A stretch of DNA of 64,000 nucleotides, from the NCBI RefSeq assembly GCF_014204525.1, contig NZ_JACHLP010000006.1, forward strand, positions 352,360 through 416,359, given 5' to 3'. The notes under the pieces are model-generated. The model was not told the origin of the DNA. It searched no databases and was given only the letters and a program-made list of their open reading frames with translations. The translations under genes were made by a program, and so were the position numbers. This DNA comes from Roseateles oligotrophus (GTDB lineage: Bacteria; Pseudomonadota; Gammaproteobacteria; Burkholderiales; Burkholderiaceae_C). Shown here in pieces: positions 17,780 to 25,197 of the stretch (its first letter is position 1; each line of letters begins with the position of its first letter).

Positions 17780-18355
17780 ATGCTTGCACGAATGACGGCT
17801 TTTCTGGTCTGGGGCGCCCTGGCCTGCAGCGGCGGTTTCTGGGCGATCCAGTTGCTGGCCAAACCCTTGTTGACCCCCGCTCAGGCTTCGACCGCGAGCG
17901 AGCGCGGCGCCACGGCCGCGGACCTGAGCCGCTTGTTCGGCGCGCCCGCGCCGCAGCAGGTCGAGGCCGCGCCGGTGGCCGAGAGCCGCTTCAAGCTGCT
18001 GGGCGTGGTGGCGCCCAAGCGCGCGCAGTCCGGCGCCCATGCCGGTGAGGGCCTGGCCCTGATCTCGGTGGATGGCGTGCCGCGCACGGTGCGCGTCGGT
18101 GCCGTGCTGGAAGGCGAGTTGCGCCTGATCGCGGTGGACAAGCAGACGGCCAGCCTGGGCCAGGGCGGCGTGGTCAGCATGAGTCTGCAGATGGCGCCGC
18201 CCGCGCCGGCTGCCACCGGGGCCTTGCCGCCGGCGCAGCCCTCGGCCACGGTGCTGGGCGGCAATCCCAACGGTCTGCCGCCCAGCCCGCCGGGCCAGAT
18301 GTCTCAGCCCCAGCCTTTGCAGGTGGAGCAGAACGGCGGCTTGCCGATTCGCTGA
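17780..18355 (+). CDS. gspC: Type II secretion system protein GspC (short form, no PDZ)
   Basis: Inner-membrane clamp linking the platform to the secretin. About 191 residues: membrane segment near the start (LVWGALACSGGFWAIQLLA), then a homology-region domain (SRFKLLGVVAPK ... GEGLALISVDGVPRTVRVGAVLEGELRLIAVDKQTASLG). No PDZ domain follows; the C-terminus is Pro/Gly/Gln-rich and ends GGLPIR. It is transcribed divergently from gspG and all other gsp genes. The ATG at 17780 is preferred over the one at 17762 because a -10-like CATAAT lies between them; neither has a clear ribosome site. It converges with the CobT-like gene with only 16 bases between stops. Confidence 0.88.
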   Translation: MLARMTAFLVWGALACSGGFWAIQLLAKPLLTPAQASTASERGATAADLSRLFGAPAPQQVEAAPVAESRFKLLGVVAPKRAQSGAHAGEGLALISVDGVPRTVRVGAVLEGELRLIAVDKQTASLGQGGVVSMSLQMAPPAPAATGALPPAQPSATVLGGNPNGLPPSPPGQMSQPQPLQVEQNGGLPIR

Positions 18356-18371
18356 AACCGGCAAAAGAGCG

Positions 18372-19475
18372 TCAGGAGTTCAGCGCCCGGCCGGCGTCTT
18401 GCGGCTGGGAGTGCAGCGCGGCATTGCCGCTATTGACTTTGTTCAAGCCCGTGGCGCGTGGGTCGGTGGCCTCGTGCAGATCGGTCAGCAGGGCCGCGGC
18501 GCTGCGTATCATGGGCCAAGCCAGGGCGGCACCGGTGCCGTCGGCGCTGTCCATGCCCAATTCCAGCAGGGCCGAGGCGTGGAACAAGGCCAGGGCTTCG
18601 TCCAGGCCGCGATGCGCATGGCTGCGGCAGAACACGGCGTAGTCGGTCACCGGGGCGGCGATGCGCGAGGCCAGCTTGAGGGCGGCGCAGGCCGTCATGC
18701 CGTCGATGATGATGAGGCTGCGCTTGGAGGCCGCCACCAGCATGGCGCCCACCATCACCGCGATCTCGAAGCCACCAAAGGCGGCCAGCACCTCCATCGG
18801 ATCGACCACCTCGCGATGCCGGGCCTGCGCGCCGTGCAGCAGGCCCAGCAGGCGGGCCAGATCGTCCTGGCGCATATCGGGGCCGGAGACGACAAAGTCC
18901 TGCACCGGGCAGTCCATCAACCGGGCCAGCACCAGGGCGGCGCTCTCGGCCGAACCCTGGCCCATGCCGGCACAGGCCAGCACATTGCCGGGCAGCTTGT
19001 CGGCGATCTCCATGCCCACGCGCACGCCGGCATGGGCTTGCTCCAGGCTCATGGCCGCGCCGACCCGGGTGTTGCGGCTGCCGTGGGCAATCTTGCGGGA
19101 CAGCAGCTTGGCATGCGGCGGCAAGGGCTCGGCGATGCCACAGTCCACCAGGCTCAGCTGCAAGCCTTGCAGGCGGGCGAAGACGGACAGGGGCAGGCGA
19201 TTTTGCAGCGCCATCAGCGCCTGCTCGCGGGTGCTGCGGCCCCAGAGATTGGCGATGCCGTCGACGGCCAGGCCATGGTCGGCGGCAAAAACCGCCAGCA
19301 CCGGGTCGCGAAAACGTGGCGTCAAGCTGTTCTGCACCAGGCCCAGGCGCACGGCCAGGGGCTCCAGCTCACCCAAGCCCCCGGCGATGGCGGCATGCCT
19401 CTCCACCCTTTCGCGCAGCGACTTTTCCAGCTCCGGGTTGGCGGTGGGTGAGATCAGCGACTGTTGGATGGGCAT
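18372..19475 (-). CDS. cobT: CobT-like nicotinate-nucleotide:dimethylbenzimidazole phosphoribosyltransferase, divergent
   Basis: Member of the CobT family, which makes alpha-ribazole phosphate for the lower ligand of cobalamin. The 367-residue protein keeps the family core (AVFAADHGLAVDG; VDPMEVLAAFGGFEIAVMVG; IIIDGMTACAALKLA; DGTGAALAW). Several functional positions differ. The LGEGxGAAL loop holding the catalytic Glu (Glu317 in the Salmonella enzyme) reads SADGTGAAL, with Asp312. The GEMGIxN loop reads GMGQGSAES, with Gln173 where Glu174 is expected. The N-terminal KPPGSLG box reads IAGGLGELE. No other cobalamin gene lies nearby. It follows ilvA by 25 bases on the same strand, so the two may share a transcript. 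The fold call is confident; whether it acts as a true CobT is open. Confidence 0.75.
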   Translation of the reverse strand: MPIQQSLISPTANPELEKSLRERVERHAAIAGGLGELEPLAVRLGLVQNSLTPRFRDPVLAVFAADHGLAVDGIANLWGRSTREQALMALQNRLPLSVFARLQGLQLSLVDCGIAEPLPPHAKLLSRKIAHGSRNTRVGAAMSLEQAHAGVRVGMEIADKLPGNVLACAGMGQGSAESAALVLARLMDCPVQDFVVSGPDMRQDDLARLLGLLHGAQARHREVVDPMEVLAAFGGFEIAVMVGAMLVAASKRSLIIIDGMTACAALKLASRIAAPVTDYAVFCRSHAHRGLDEALALFHASALLELGMDSADGTGAALAWPMIRSAAALLTDLHEATDPRATGLNKVNSGNAALHSQPQDAGRALNS

Positions 19476-19500
19476 GGCTTGCGGGGCTTGGAACGTCGTC

Positions 19501-21090
19501 TCAGCGCAGGAAGAACTGGTAGACCGGGTTGTTCGTCTCGTCCTCGTAAGGATAGTTGAGCGAGGCCAGAAAGCTCTTCAGTGCCGCATTGTCGCTCTTG
19601 GGAACTTGCAGGCCCACCAGGATTCGACCGTAGTCCGCGCCCTGGTTGCGGTAGTGGAAGAGGCTGATATTCCACTCCGGCCGCATGCTGGAGAGGAAGC
19701 GCATCAGGGCGCCCGGCCGCTCGGGGAAGATGAAGCGGTAGAGACGCTCGTTCTGCGCCAGCTCGCTGCGGCCGCCCACCATATGGCGCACATGCTGCTT
19801 GGCTAACTCGTTATCGGTCAGGTCGGTGCTGGCGAAGCCGGCCTTGCTGAAGGTCTTGAGAAGTTTTTGCGACTCCTCGCGCTTTTGCGTGGCGATGCCG
19901 ACGAAGACATGGGCCTGGGCGGCATCCGAGATGCGGTAGTTGAACTCGGTCACGCTGCGTGGGCCCAGCAGCTCGCACAGGCGCTTGAAGCTGCCCTGCT
20001 GCTCGGGGATGGTGACGGCGAACAAGGCCTCGCGATGTTCACCGACCTCGGCCCGCTCGGCCACAAAGCGCAGGCGGTCGAAGTTCATATTGGCTCCGCA
20101 GGTGATGGCGACAAAGGTCTTGCCCTTGCAGCCCTGTTCGGCCACGTATTGCTTGATGGCCGCCACGCCCAGGGCGCCGGCCGGCTCCAGGATGCTGCGG
20201 GTGTCCTCGAACACGTCCTTGATGGCGGCGCAAACGGCGTCGGTATCGACCCGCACGAAGTCGTCCACCAGGGCGCGGGTGACGCGGAAGGTTTCTTCGC
20301 CCACCAGCTTGACCGCGGTGCCGTCGGAAAACAGGCCCACATCGGCCAGTTGCACCCGCTTGCCGGCGCGCACCGAGCGCAACATGGCGTCGGAGTCCTT
20401 GGTCTGCACGCCGATGATTTTGATCTCGGGCCGCACGGCCTTGATGTAGGCGGCGACGCCTGAGATCAAGCCGCCGCCACCGATGGCCACGAAGATGGCG
20501 TCGATGGGGCCGGGGTGCTGGCGCAGCAATTCCATGGCGATGGTGCCTTGGCCGGCGATGACGTCGGGGTCGTCAAAAGGGTGGACAAAGCTCAGGCCCT
20601 GGGCTTGTTCCAGCTCCAGGGCATGGCCGTAGGCATCGGTATAGCTGTCGCCGAACAAGACGACCTCGCCGCCCAGGGCTTGGACGGCGTCGATCTTGAC
20701 CTTGGGTGTGGTGACCGGCATCACGATGACGGCGCGGCAAGACAGCTTCTTGGCCGAAAGGGCCACGCCTTGCGCATGGTTGCCGGCCGAGGCGCAGATG
20801 ACGCCTTTGCCGAGTTGCTCGGCGCTGAGGTGGGCCATCTTGTTGTAGGCACCGCGCAGCTTGAAGCTGAACACGGCTTGCTCGTCCTCGCGCTTCAGGA
20901 AAATCTTGTTGCCCAGGCGCTTGCCCAGGTTTTTGGCCGGTGTCAGCGAGGTCTCGCGGGCGATTTCGTAGACGCGGGCGTTCAGAATTCGTTGCAGATA
21001 ACTGTCGCCGCTGGGAATCAGGCTGGGCTGAGCCGAGGCTGTACTTTTGATCTTCGTCGTCGTTTTGCGTGCGCGGGCCGTGGCTGCCAT
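19501..21090 (-). CDS. ilvA: Threonine ammonia-lyase, biosynthetic
   Basis: PLP enzyme converting threonine to 2-oxobutanoate and ammonia, the first step of isoleucine synthesis. 529 residues: catalytic domain with PLP-binding Lys77 (FSFKLRGAYNKM), ASAGNHAQG, and the phosphate-binding IGGGGLISG; then two ACT-like regulatory domains (about 350-430: ALFAVTIPEQQGSFKRL; and 440-529: LYRFIFPERPGALMRFL), typical of the isoleucine-inhibited form. The ATG at 21090 has GGAG a few bases upstream and follows a candidate -10 (TATCAT at 21128-21123). The frame is open further up to an ATG at 21234, but that stretch contains an intrinsic terminator and lacks a ribosome site, so it is not coding. Confidence 0.97.
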   Translation of the reverse strand: MAATARARKTTTKIKSTASAQPSLIPSGDSYLQRILNARVYEIARETSLTPAKNLGKRLGNKIFLKREDEQAVFSFKLRGAYNKMAHLSAEQLGKGVICASAGNHAQGVALSAKKLSCRAVIVMPVTTPKVKIDAVQALGGEVVLFGDSYTDAYGHALELEQAQGLSFVHPFDDPDVIAGQGTIAMELLRQHPGPIDAIFVAIGGGGLISGVAAYIKAVRPEIKIIGVQTKDSDAMLRSVRAGKRVQLADVGLFSDGTAVKLVGEETFRVTRALVDDFVRVDTDAVCAAIKDVFEDTRSILEPAGALGVAAIKQYVAEQGCKGKTFVAITCGANMNFDRLRFVAERAEVGEHREALFAVTIPEQQGSFKRLCELLGPRSVTEFNYRISDAAQAHVFVGIATQKREESQKLLKTFSKAGFASTDLTDNELAKQHVRHMVGGRSELAQNERLYRFIFPERPGALMRFLSSMRPEWNISLFHYRNQGADYGRILVGLQVPKSDNAALKSFLASLNYPYEDETNNPVYQFFLR

Positions 21091-21191
21091 GAAGTCTCCA
21101 TTGCAATCTATTGCAGTGCAGCATGATAAGTCAGGGTGCCCAAGGGCTTGCCGGCGCTTGCTTGCAAGGCTTTGTGGGCTGTTTTGGGACG

Positions 21192-21223
21192 AAAAAAAGC
21201 CCGAACTTTTGCAAGTCCGGGCT
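21192..21223 (-). terminator. Intrinsic terminator of the candidate small RNA
   Basis: Reverse-strand stem AGCCCGGACTT / AAGTTCGGGCT with loop GCAA and one mismatch, followed directly by a run of seven T. It reads in the ilvA direction and lies about 100 bases before the ilvA start. Confidence 0.88.
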
Positions 21224-21341
21224 GAATCCACCATGGAGGCGGTGGAGGAGACAAACGGTGCGAAACGAAAGCCGAGCGCCTTTCAAAGTTTCAAAGTCTT
21301 GCGCAAAGACTCGAGGAAAGCGCGGGGAGTTCGATCGCTTG
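21192..21341 (-). ncRNA. Candidate small RNA with anti-Shine-Dalgarno motifs and intrinsic terminator
   Basis: The reverse strand upstream of ilvA carries a complete transcription unit without a convincing open frame: a sigma-70-like promoter, about 150 transcribed bases, and a strong terminator. The transcript would contain CU-rich stretches (ACUCCCC, UCUCCUCC) and a hairpin UCCACC / GGUGGA (21246-21241 with 21232-21227) whose loop GCCUCCAU exposes CCUCC, the core of the 16S anti-Shine-Dalgarno. A small stem GUCUU / AAGAC lies upstream (21310-21296). A terminator and a separate -10 before ilvA argue that this is not simply the ilvA leader. It resembles CU-rich anti-SD small RNAs known in proteobacteria. 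This is a prediction; an ilvA attenuator is the alternative, although no Ile-rich leader peptide is seen. Confidence 0.55.
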
Positions 21342-21368
21342 GATAGAATTTTAGCTGCAAGCTATGCT
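21339..21368 (+). promoter_or_regulatory. Candidate promoter of the OsmC-type gene
   Basis: TTGGAT and TATGCT with an 18-base spacer, about 80 bases before the start codon. Matches are moderate. It occupies the same stretch as the opposite-strand small RNA promoter, so the two could interfere. Confidence 0.35.
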
Positions 21369-21377
21369 GCGCTGCAA
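21348..21377 (-). promoter_or_regulatory. Candidate promoter of the small RNA
   Basis: TTGCAG (21377-21372) and TAAAAT (21353-21348) with an 18-base spacer; predicted start near 21340. It overlaps the forward candidate promoter of the OsmC-type gene. Confidence 0.5.
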
Positions 21378-21449
21378 TATTTTTGCGTGAAATTTGTCGG
21401 GTCTTCAGTCTAGAACTGAGCCTGTTGCCGTGATCAATCGGAGGGTTTT

Positions 21450-21872
21450 ATGGAATGCACAATCAATTGGATGGGCACGGATGGCATGGCTTTTTCGGCC
21501 CAGACCGGCAGCGGCCATCTGCTCGCGATGGACGGCGCGCCCGAAGGCGGTGGCCACAATCTGGCGCCGCGGCCCATGGAAACCGTCTTGGCCGGCACCG
21601 GTGGCTGCACCGCCTACGATGTGGTGCTGATTCTGAAGCGGGGTCGCCACGATGTGCGCGGCTGCCAAGTCAAGCTGCGCGCCGAGCGGGCCGAGACCGA
21701 GCCCAAGGTGTTCACCGCCATCCATATGCATTTTGTTGTGACGGGTCGAGGCCTCAAGCAGGACGTGGTGGAGCGGGCGGTGGCCTTGTCCCATGAAAAA
21801 TACTGCTCGGCTAGCATCATGCTGGGCAAGACTGCGGCCATCACCACCTCGGTAGAGCTGGTGGAGGGGTGA
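21450..21872 (+). CDS. OsmC family protein (YhfA-like)
   Basis: Small cytoplasmic protein of the OsmC/Ohr superfamily; members use two cysteines to reduce organic or fatty-acid hydroperoxides. The 140-residue product has both positions: Cys53 in GTGGCTAYDV, on the central helix, and Cys119 in HEKYCSASIM. The MECTINWMGTDGMAF opening and the ETVLAGTGGCTAYDV block place it in the YhfA-like branch, whose physiological substrate is not well known. A good ribosome site (GGAGGG) precedes the ATG. It is divergent from ilvA and the candidate small RNA and converges with coq7. Confidence 0.9.
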   Translation: MECTINWMGTDGMAFSAQTGSGHLLAMDGAPEGGGHNLAPRPMETVLAGTGGCTAYDVVLILKRGRHDVRGCQVKLRAERAETEPKVFTAIHMHFVVTGRGLKQDVVERAVALSHEKYCSASIMLGKTAAITTSVELVEG

Positions 21873-21900
21873 TTGCACGGCCTTGGCAGGATCTAACTAA

Positions 21901-22554
21901 TTAGATGTAGTGTGCCGTGCGCGTCATGACCTTGGCGCTCAAACGCATGGCCGACTTGATGGGCGCCGGCAGCAGTTGGGCGCCCGCGGCCAATGCCTCA
22001 TCCGCGTGGCGGGCTTCCTCCTCCTTCATCTGAGCCACCACCGCGCGGGAGGCGTGATCCTCGGCCGGCAGCCGCTCCATATGACTGGCAAGGTGTTGCT
22101 CGACCTGTCTTTCGGTTTCCACCACAAAGCCAAGGCTGATGCGGTCGCCGGCCAGACCCGCCAGGCAGCCGATGCCGAAGGCGCCGCCATACCACAAGGG
22201 CGTCAGATAGCTGCGGCGACCGCCCAGATCATCCAGGCGTTGCTGCGTCCAGGCCAGATGGTCTAGCTCGTCCCGAGCCGCTTGTTCGAAGTGGCGGCGC
22301 AGCTTGGGATCGCGGCATACCAGGCTTTGCGATTGGTAGAGCGCCTGCGCGCAGATCTCGCCAACGTGGTTGACCCGCATCAAGGCCGAGGAGAGCTGGG
22401 CATCTTGCGGGCTCAGGGCTGGTGCATCGGGCTTGGTCTGCTGGTTTGCCGGTGAGGCCCGGCCTGCGCTGGGGCGGCCAAAAAGAGTCCGCAATCCATG
22501 ATCAAGGCTGGAAAGTACGCGATCGAGGCCGCTCAAGGCTTGGCGAGGGGGCAT
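21901..22554 (-). CDS. coq7: 5-demethoxyubiquinol hydroxylase Coq7
   Basis: Di-iron monooxygenase of ubiquinone biosynthesis that adds the C6 hydroxyl. The 217-residue protein has the ferritin-like four-helix pattern with carboxylate/His ligands: the first Glu in RVNHVGEICAQALY, the ExxH in ARDELDHLAW, a Glu in FVVETERQVEQHL, and EEEARHADEA near the end. A 55-residue Ser/Pro/Ala-rich N-terminal extension precedes the core. It converges with the OsmC-type gene; no good ribosome site is seen before the ATG at 22554. Confidence 0.95.
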   Translation of the reverse strand: MPPRQALSGLDRVLSSLDHGLRTLFGRPSAGRASPANQQTKPDAPALSPQDAQLSSALMRVNHVGEICAQALYQSQSLVCRDPKLRRHFEQAARDELDHLAWTQQRLDDLGGRRSYLTPLWYGGAFGIGCLAGLAGDRISLGFVVETERQVEQHLASHMERLPAEDHASRAVVAQMKEEEARHADEALAAGAQLLPAPIKSAMRLSAKVMTRTAHYI

Positions 22555-22668
22555 GGGCTCGGACAGGAAGCAAGGTTGGGTGGAAGTTTACGGGGGAGCG
22601 CTAATTCACGGGGATGGAAATGGAAAGTCCTATTAGCAACATGACGTATTTGTGATAAAGCGTGTCCG

Positions 22669-22697
22669 TTGTTCCATCACAACGTAAACCCTATATT
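22669..22697 (+). promoter_or_regulatory. Candidate promoter of the first porin gene
   Basis: TTGTTC and TATATT separated by 17 bases, giving a leader of about 120 bases before the porin ATG, which has AGGAG six bases upstream. The 273-base gap between coq7 and the porin otherwise holds no gene. The long leader is a plausible place for post-transcriptional control. Confidence 0.5.
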
Positions 22698-22827
22698 TAC
22701 AGTGTCAAGCGGCGGAATCGATGCATTCGTCTGGTGAAATACGGCAACTTCCACTGAGGGGGTTGGTCCGGTGGGCTTTCGCAGAGCCTTGCAGATCGGG
22801 ACCTCGTTGAATACTTAGGAGTTTCTA

Positions 22828-23832
22828 ATGAAGAAATCTATCGTTGCATTGGCCGTTCTCGGCTCGTTCGCTGGCGTCGCCGCCGCTCAATCGTCGGTGA
22901 CTCTGTTCGGCGTGGTTGACGTCGCAGCTCGTTACACCAAGGCCAATGGTCAAGACGTGTACAGCCTGGCTTCCGGTGGCAACGCCACCAGCCGCCTGGG
23001 CGTGCGTGGTGTTGAAGACCTGGGTGGCGGCCTGAAGGCTGGCTTCTGGCTGGAAAGCCGCATCAACGCCGACGCCGGCACGACCGACAGCGCCTTCTGG
23101 GCCCGCCGTTCGACCATCAGCGTCTGGGGTGATTTCGGTGAAGTGCGCCTGGGCCGCTTCAAGAACTCGACCAAGCTGGCTTACGAAGACTTCGACCCCG
23201 TCACCGCCACCGGTCTGGGCAGCGTTGAAAACCTGTACAGCGACCTGGGCACCAAGGCTGGCCTGGGCCGTTATGACAACCAAGTGACCTATGTGCTGCC
23301 CGCAAACCTGGGTGGTTTCTACGGTTCGGTTGACGTTGCTGCTGGCGAAGGCTCCACCTTCGGCAAGTCCTACAGCGGCCGCGTGGGCTACAAGGCTAAC
23401 GCCATCAACGTCAGCGCTGCTTATATGGAGTCCGGCGTGGACACCAAGTACAAGCTGCTGACCCTGGGTGCTTCGTATGACTTCGGCGTCGCCAAGCCTT
23501 CGCTGATCTACACGACGACCGAATTCGGTGCTCTGAAGCAAGAAGTCTGGACCGCCGCTGTGACCGCTCCTCTGGGTTCGGGTTCGGTGTGGGCCTCGTA
23601 CAGCGACGCTGCTGACAAGAGCACCGTGGCTTCGACCAAGTACAAGGCTAGCCAATTCGCCGCAGGTTACGTCTACAACCTGTCCAAGCGTACCGCTCTG
23701 TACACCACCGTGTCCCTGATCGACAACGGCGAGAAGGCAACCTTCAACCTGAACGGTAATGTTCCTGCTGTTGCTCCTGCAGGCGACGGCCGTGTTGGCG
23801 GTTTCGACCTGGGCGTGCGCCACAACTTCTGA
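22828..23832 (+). CDS. Outer-membrane porin (Omp32-type), first of a tandem pair
   Basis: Trimeric general diffusion porin of the betaproteobacterial type. 334 residues: signal peptide MKKSIVALAVLGSFAGVAAA, then the strand pattern of 16-stranded porins starting QSSVTLFGVVDVAARY, a constriction-loop region, the RLGVRGVEDLGGGLKAGFWLE block, and the required C-terminal Phe (GFDLGVRHNF) for BAM recognition. Strong ribosome site and a leader of about 120 bases; many GCT/GTT/GGT codons compared with neighbours, as in highly expressed genes. Ends in a strong terminator, so it is a separate unit from the second porin. Confidence 0.95.
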   Translation: MKKSIVALAVLGSFAGVAAAQSSVTLFGVVDVAARYTKANGQDVYSLASGGNATSRLGVRGVEDLGGGLKAGFWLESRINADAGTTDSAFWARRSTISVWGDFGEVRLGRFKNSTKLAYEDFDPVTATGLGSVENLYSDLGTKAGLGRYDNQVTYVLPANLGGFYGSVDVAAGEGSTFGKSYSGRVGYKANAINVSAAYMESGVDTKYKLLTLGASYDFGVAKPSLIYTTTEFGALKQEVWTAAVTAPLGSGSVWASYSDAADKSTVASTKYKASQFAAGYVYNLSKRTALYTTVSLIDNGEKATFNLNGNVPAVAPAGDGRVGGFDLGVRHNF

Positions 23833-23862
23833 TCGAGCCTTCAAGCGCTTGCTTGATGTCTC

Positions 23863-23891
23863 CAAAAGCCGCCTTCGGGCGGCTTTTTTTG
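23863..23891 (+). terminator. Intrinsic terminator after the first porin
   Basis: AAAAGCCGCC / GGCGGCTTTT stem with a TTCG loop followed by a T run. Confidence 0.93.
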
Positions 23892-24023
23892 TTTGTTGAA
23901 TGCAACGAGTCCCCGGGGAGACAGGGTTAGCTCTTGTTGGACTGGCACAACGGCTTGCCCCGCTGTCCATGCACTTACTACAGAATGGCTCAGCTGCACC
24001 TATTTCAAACAGGAGACATCGAT

Positions 24024-25094
24024 ATGAAAAAGACCGCCCTGATCTTGAGCCTTCTGGCTGCGAGCACCTCGGGTGCTTGGGCTCAGTCCAGCGTGACCAT
24101 GTATGGCATTGTCGATGCCGGCGTGCGTTACATCAGCAACTCTGGCACCGCACCCGGTACGGGTGCTTTGTGGCAGGTGGTGCCGGGCGGCATGTCGCAA
24201 AGCCGTCTGGGCTTCAACATCACCGAAGATATGGGCGGCGGTTTGAAGGCCATTGCGAATCTGGAGCACCGTTTGAATTCGGATACCGGCACCGTTGCCG
24301 CCGCGGATTTCTGGCGTCAGTCCTGGGTCGGCCTGCAGTCCAGCGATTTCGGCCGCATCACGGTGGGTCGCCAGTACAACGTCTTGTTCGATATCTACAC
24401 CTCGACCTACGCTTCCTTCAAGTACTCGCCTTATATCGAGGCGTACAAGCCGGAAATCGGCCTGTCCATGGGTGCTCGCCAGGACAATATGGTCAAGTAC
24501 CTGTTTGAAGCCAATGGCTTCCGTGGCTCGGTGCAGGTGAGCGCCGGGGAAGGCAATTCCAATAACAAGTCCATGGGCGGCTTGTTGCGTTATCAGGCCG
24601 GTGAATTCTCGGTGGGCGGCGCCTATCTGGAAGTGACAGATCTCGCTAGCCTGAAGGTCAAGGGCGCGACGGTGGGTGCGGCCTGGACCAGCGGCCCCTG
24701 GTATGTGAACGCGTCCTGGGCACAGAACAAGTTTGACAAGGGTACCGTTTTGGCGGGCGCCTACACGGCGGGCCTGGTTGGTTCGGGCGTGCTGAATGCT
24801 TCGGCCAATGATGTGGATACTCGCGATATGTTCGCCGTCGGTCTGACTTATCAGCTGACACCGCAGATCAATCTGGGTACGCATTACTGGCGCGCCAGCC
24901 AGACCCACTATGTCTCGGGTCCGAACAAGAGCAATGGCGACTATTTTGCCGCTGTGGCCGACTACGCTTTCTCCAAGCGCACCGATGCCTACGCCGAGTT
25001 CGACTACACCAAGTTCTCCGATGGCTATGTGAAGTTCGCCAACGGTGCCGAGCACCGCTATGGCGCAACCGTGGGTATTCGTCACCGCTTCTGA
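24024..25094 (+). CDS. Outer-membrane porin (Omp32-type), second of a tandem pair
   Basis: Paralogous porin of 356 residues with signal peptide MKKTALILSLLAASTSGAWA, then QSSVTMYGIVDAGVRY, SRLGFNITEDMGGGLKA, the loop-3 type region near DIYTSTYASFKYSPYIEAYK, and the C-terminal HRYGATVGIRHRF ending in Phe. The ATG at 24024 has AGGAGA upstream; an earlier in-frame ATG at 23934 does not give a signal peptide. It is about 190 bases after the first porin gene and beyond that gene's terminator. Its loops differ from the first porin, so pore selectivity probably differs. It is followed by two hairpins. Confidence 0.94.
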   Translation: MKKTALILSLLAASTSGAWAQSSVTMYGIVDAGVRYISNSGTAPGTGALWQVVPGGMSQSRLGFNITEDMGGGLKAIANLEHRLNSDTGTVAAADFWRQSWVGLQSSDFGRITVGRQYNVLFDIYTSTYASFKYSPYIEAYKPEIGLSMGARQDNMVKYLFEANGFRGSVQVSAGEGNSNNKSMGGLLRYQAGEFSVGGAYLEVTDLASLKVKGATVGAAWTSGPWYVNASWAQNKFDKGTVLAGAYTAGLVGSGVLNASANDVDTRDMFAVGLTYQLTPQINLGTHYWRASQTHYVSGPNKSNGDYFAAVADYAFSKRTDAYAEFDYTKFSDGYVKFANGAEHRYGATVGIRHRF

Positions 25095-25146
25095 TACCAA
25101 TGGCCGGGCCGTTTGAACGGTCGGGCCGCTGTTTGCTAAAGTCACG

Positions 25147-25176
25147 AAGGGCCGCTTGTCGGCCCTTTTTGTTTTT
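25147..25176 (+). terminator. Intrinsic terminator after the second porin
   Basis: AAGGGCCG / CGGCCCTT stem followed by T5-G-T5. A further imperfect GC-rich hairpin (about 25100-25126) lies just upstream. The T-rich tail lies just before the next gene's ribosome site. Confidence 0.88.
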
Positions 25177-25197
25177 GATCTGGGAGAAGGTGATGCT

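Noticed and set aside
18356-19500. Cobalamin riboswitch near the CobT-like gene
   Set aside because: The flanking gaps are only 16 and 25 bases, too short for a riboswitch, and no B12-box-like sequence was seen.
21091-21234. N-terminal extension of IlvA by 48 codons
   Set aside because: It contains the hairpin and T run of a strong terminator, has no ribosome site, and IlvA family proteins begin near the ATG at 21090.
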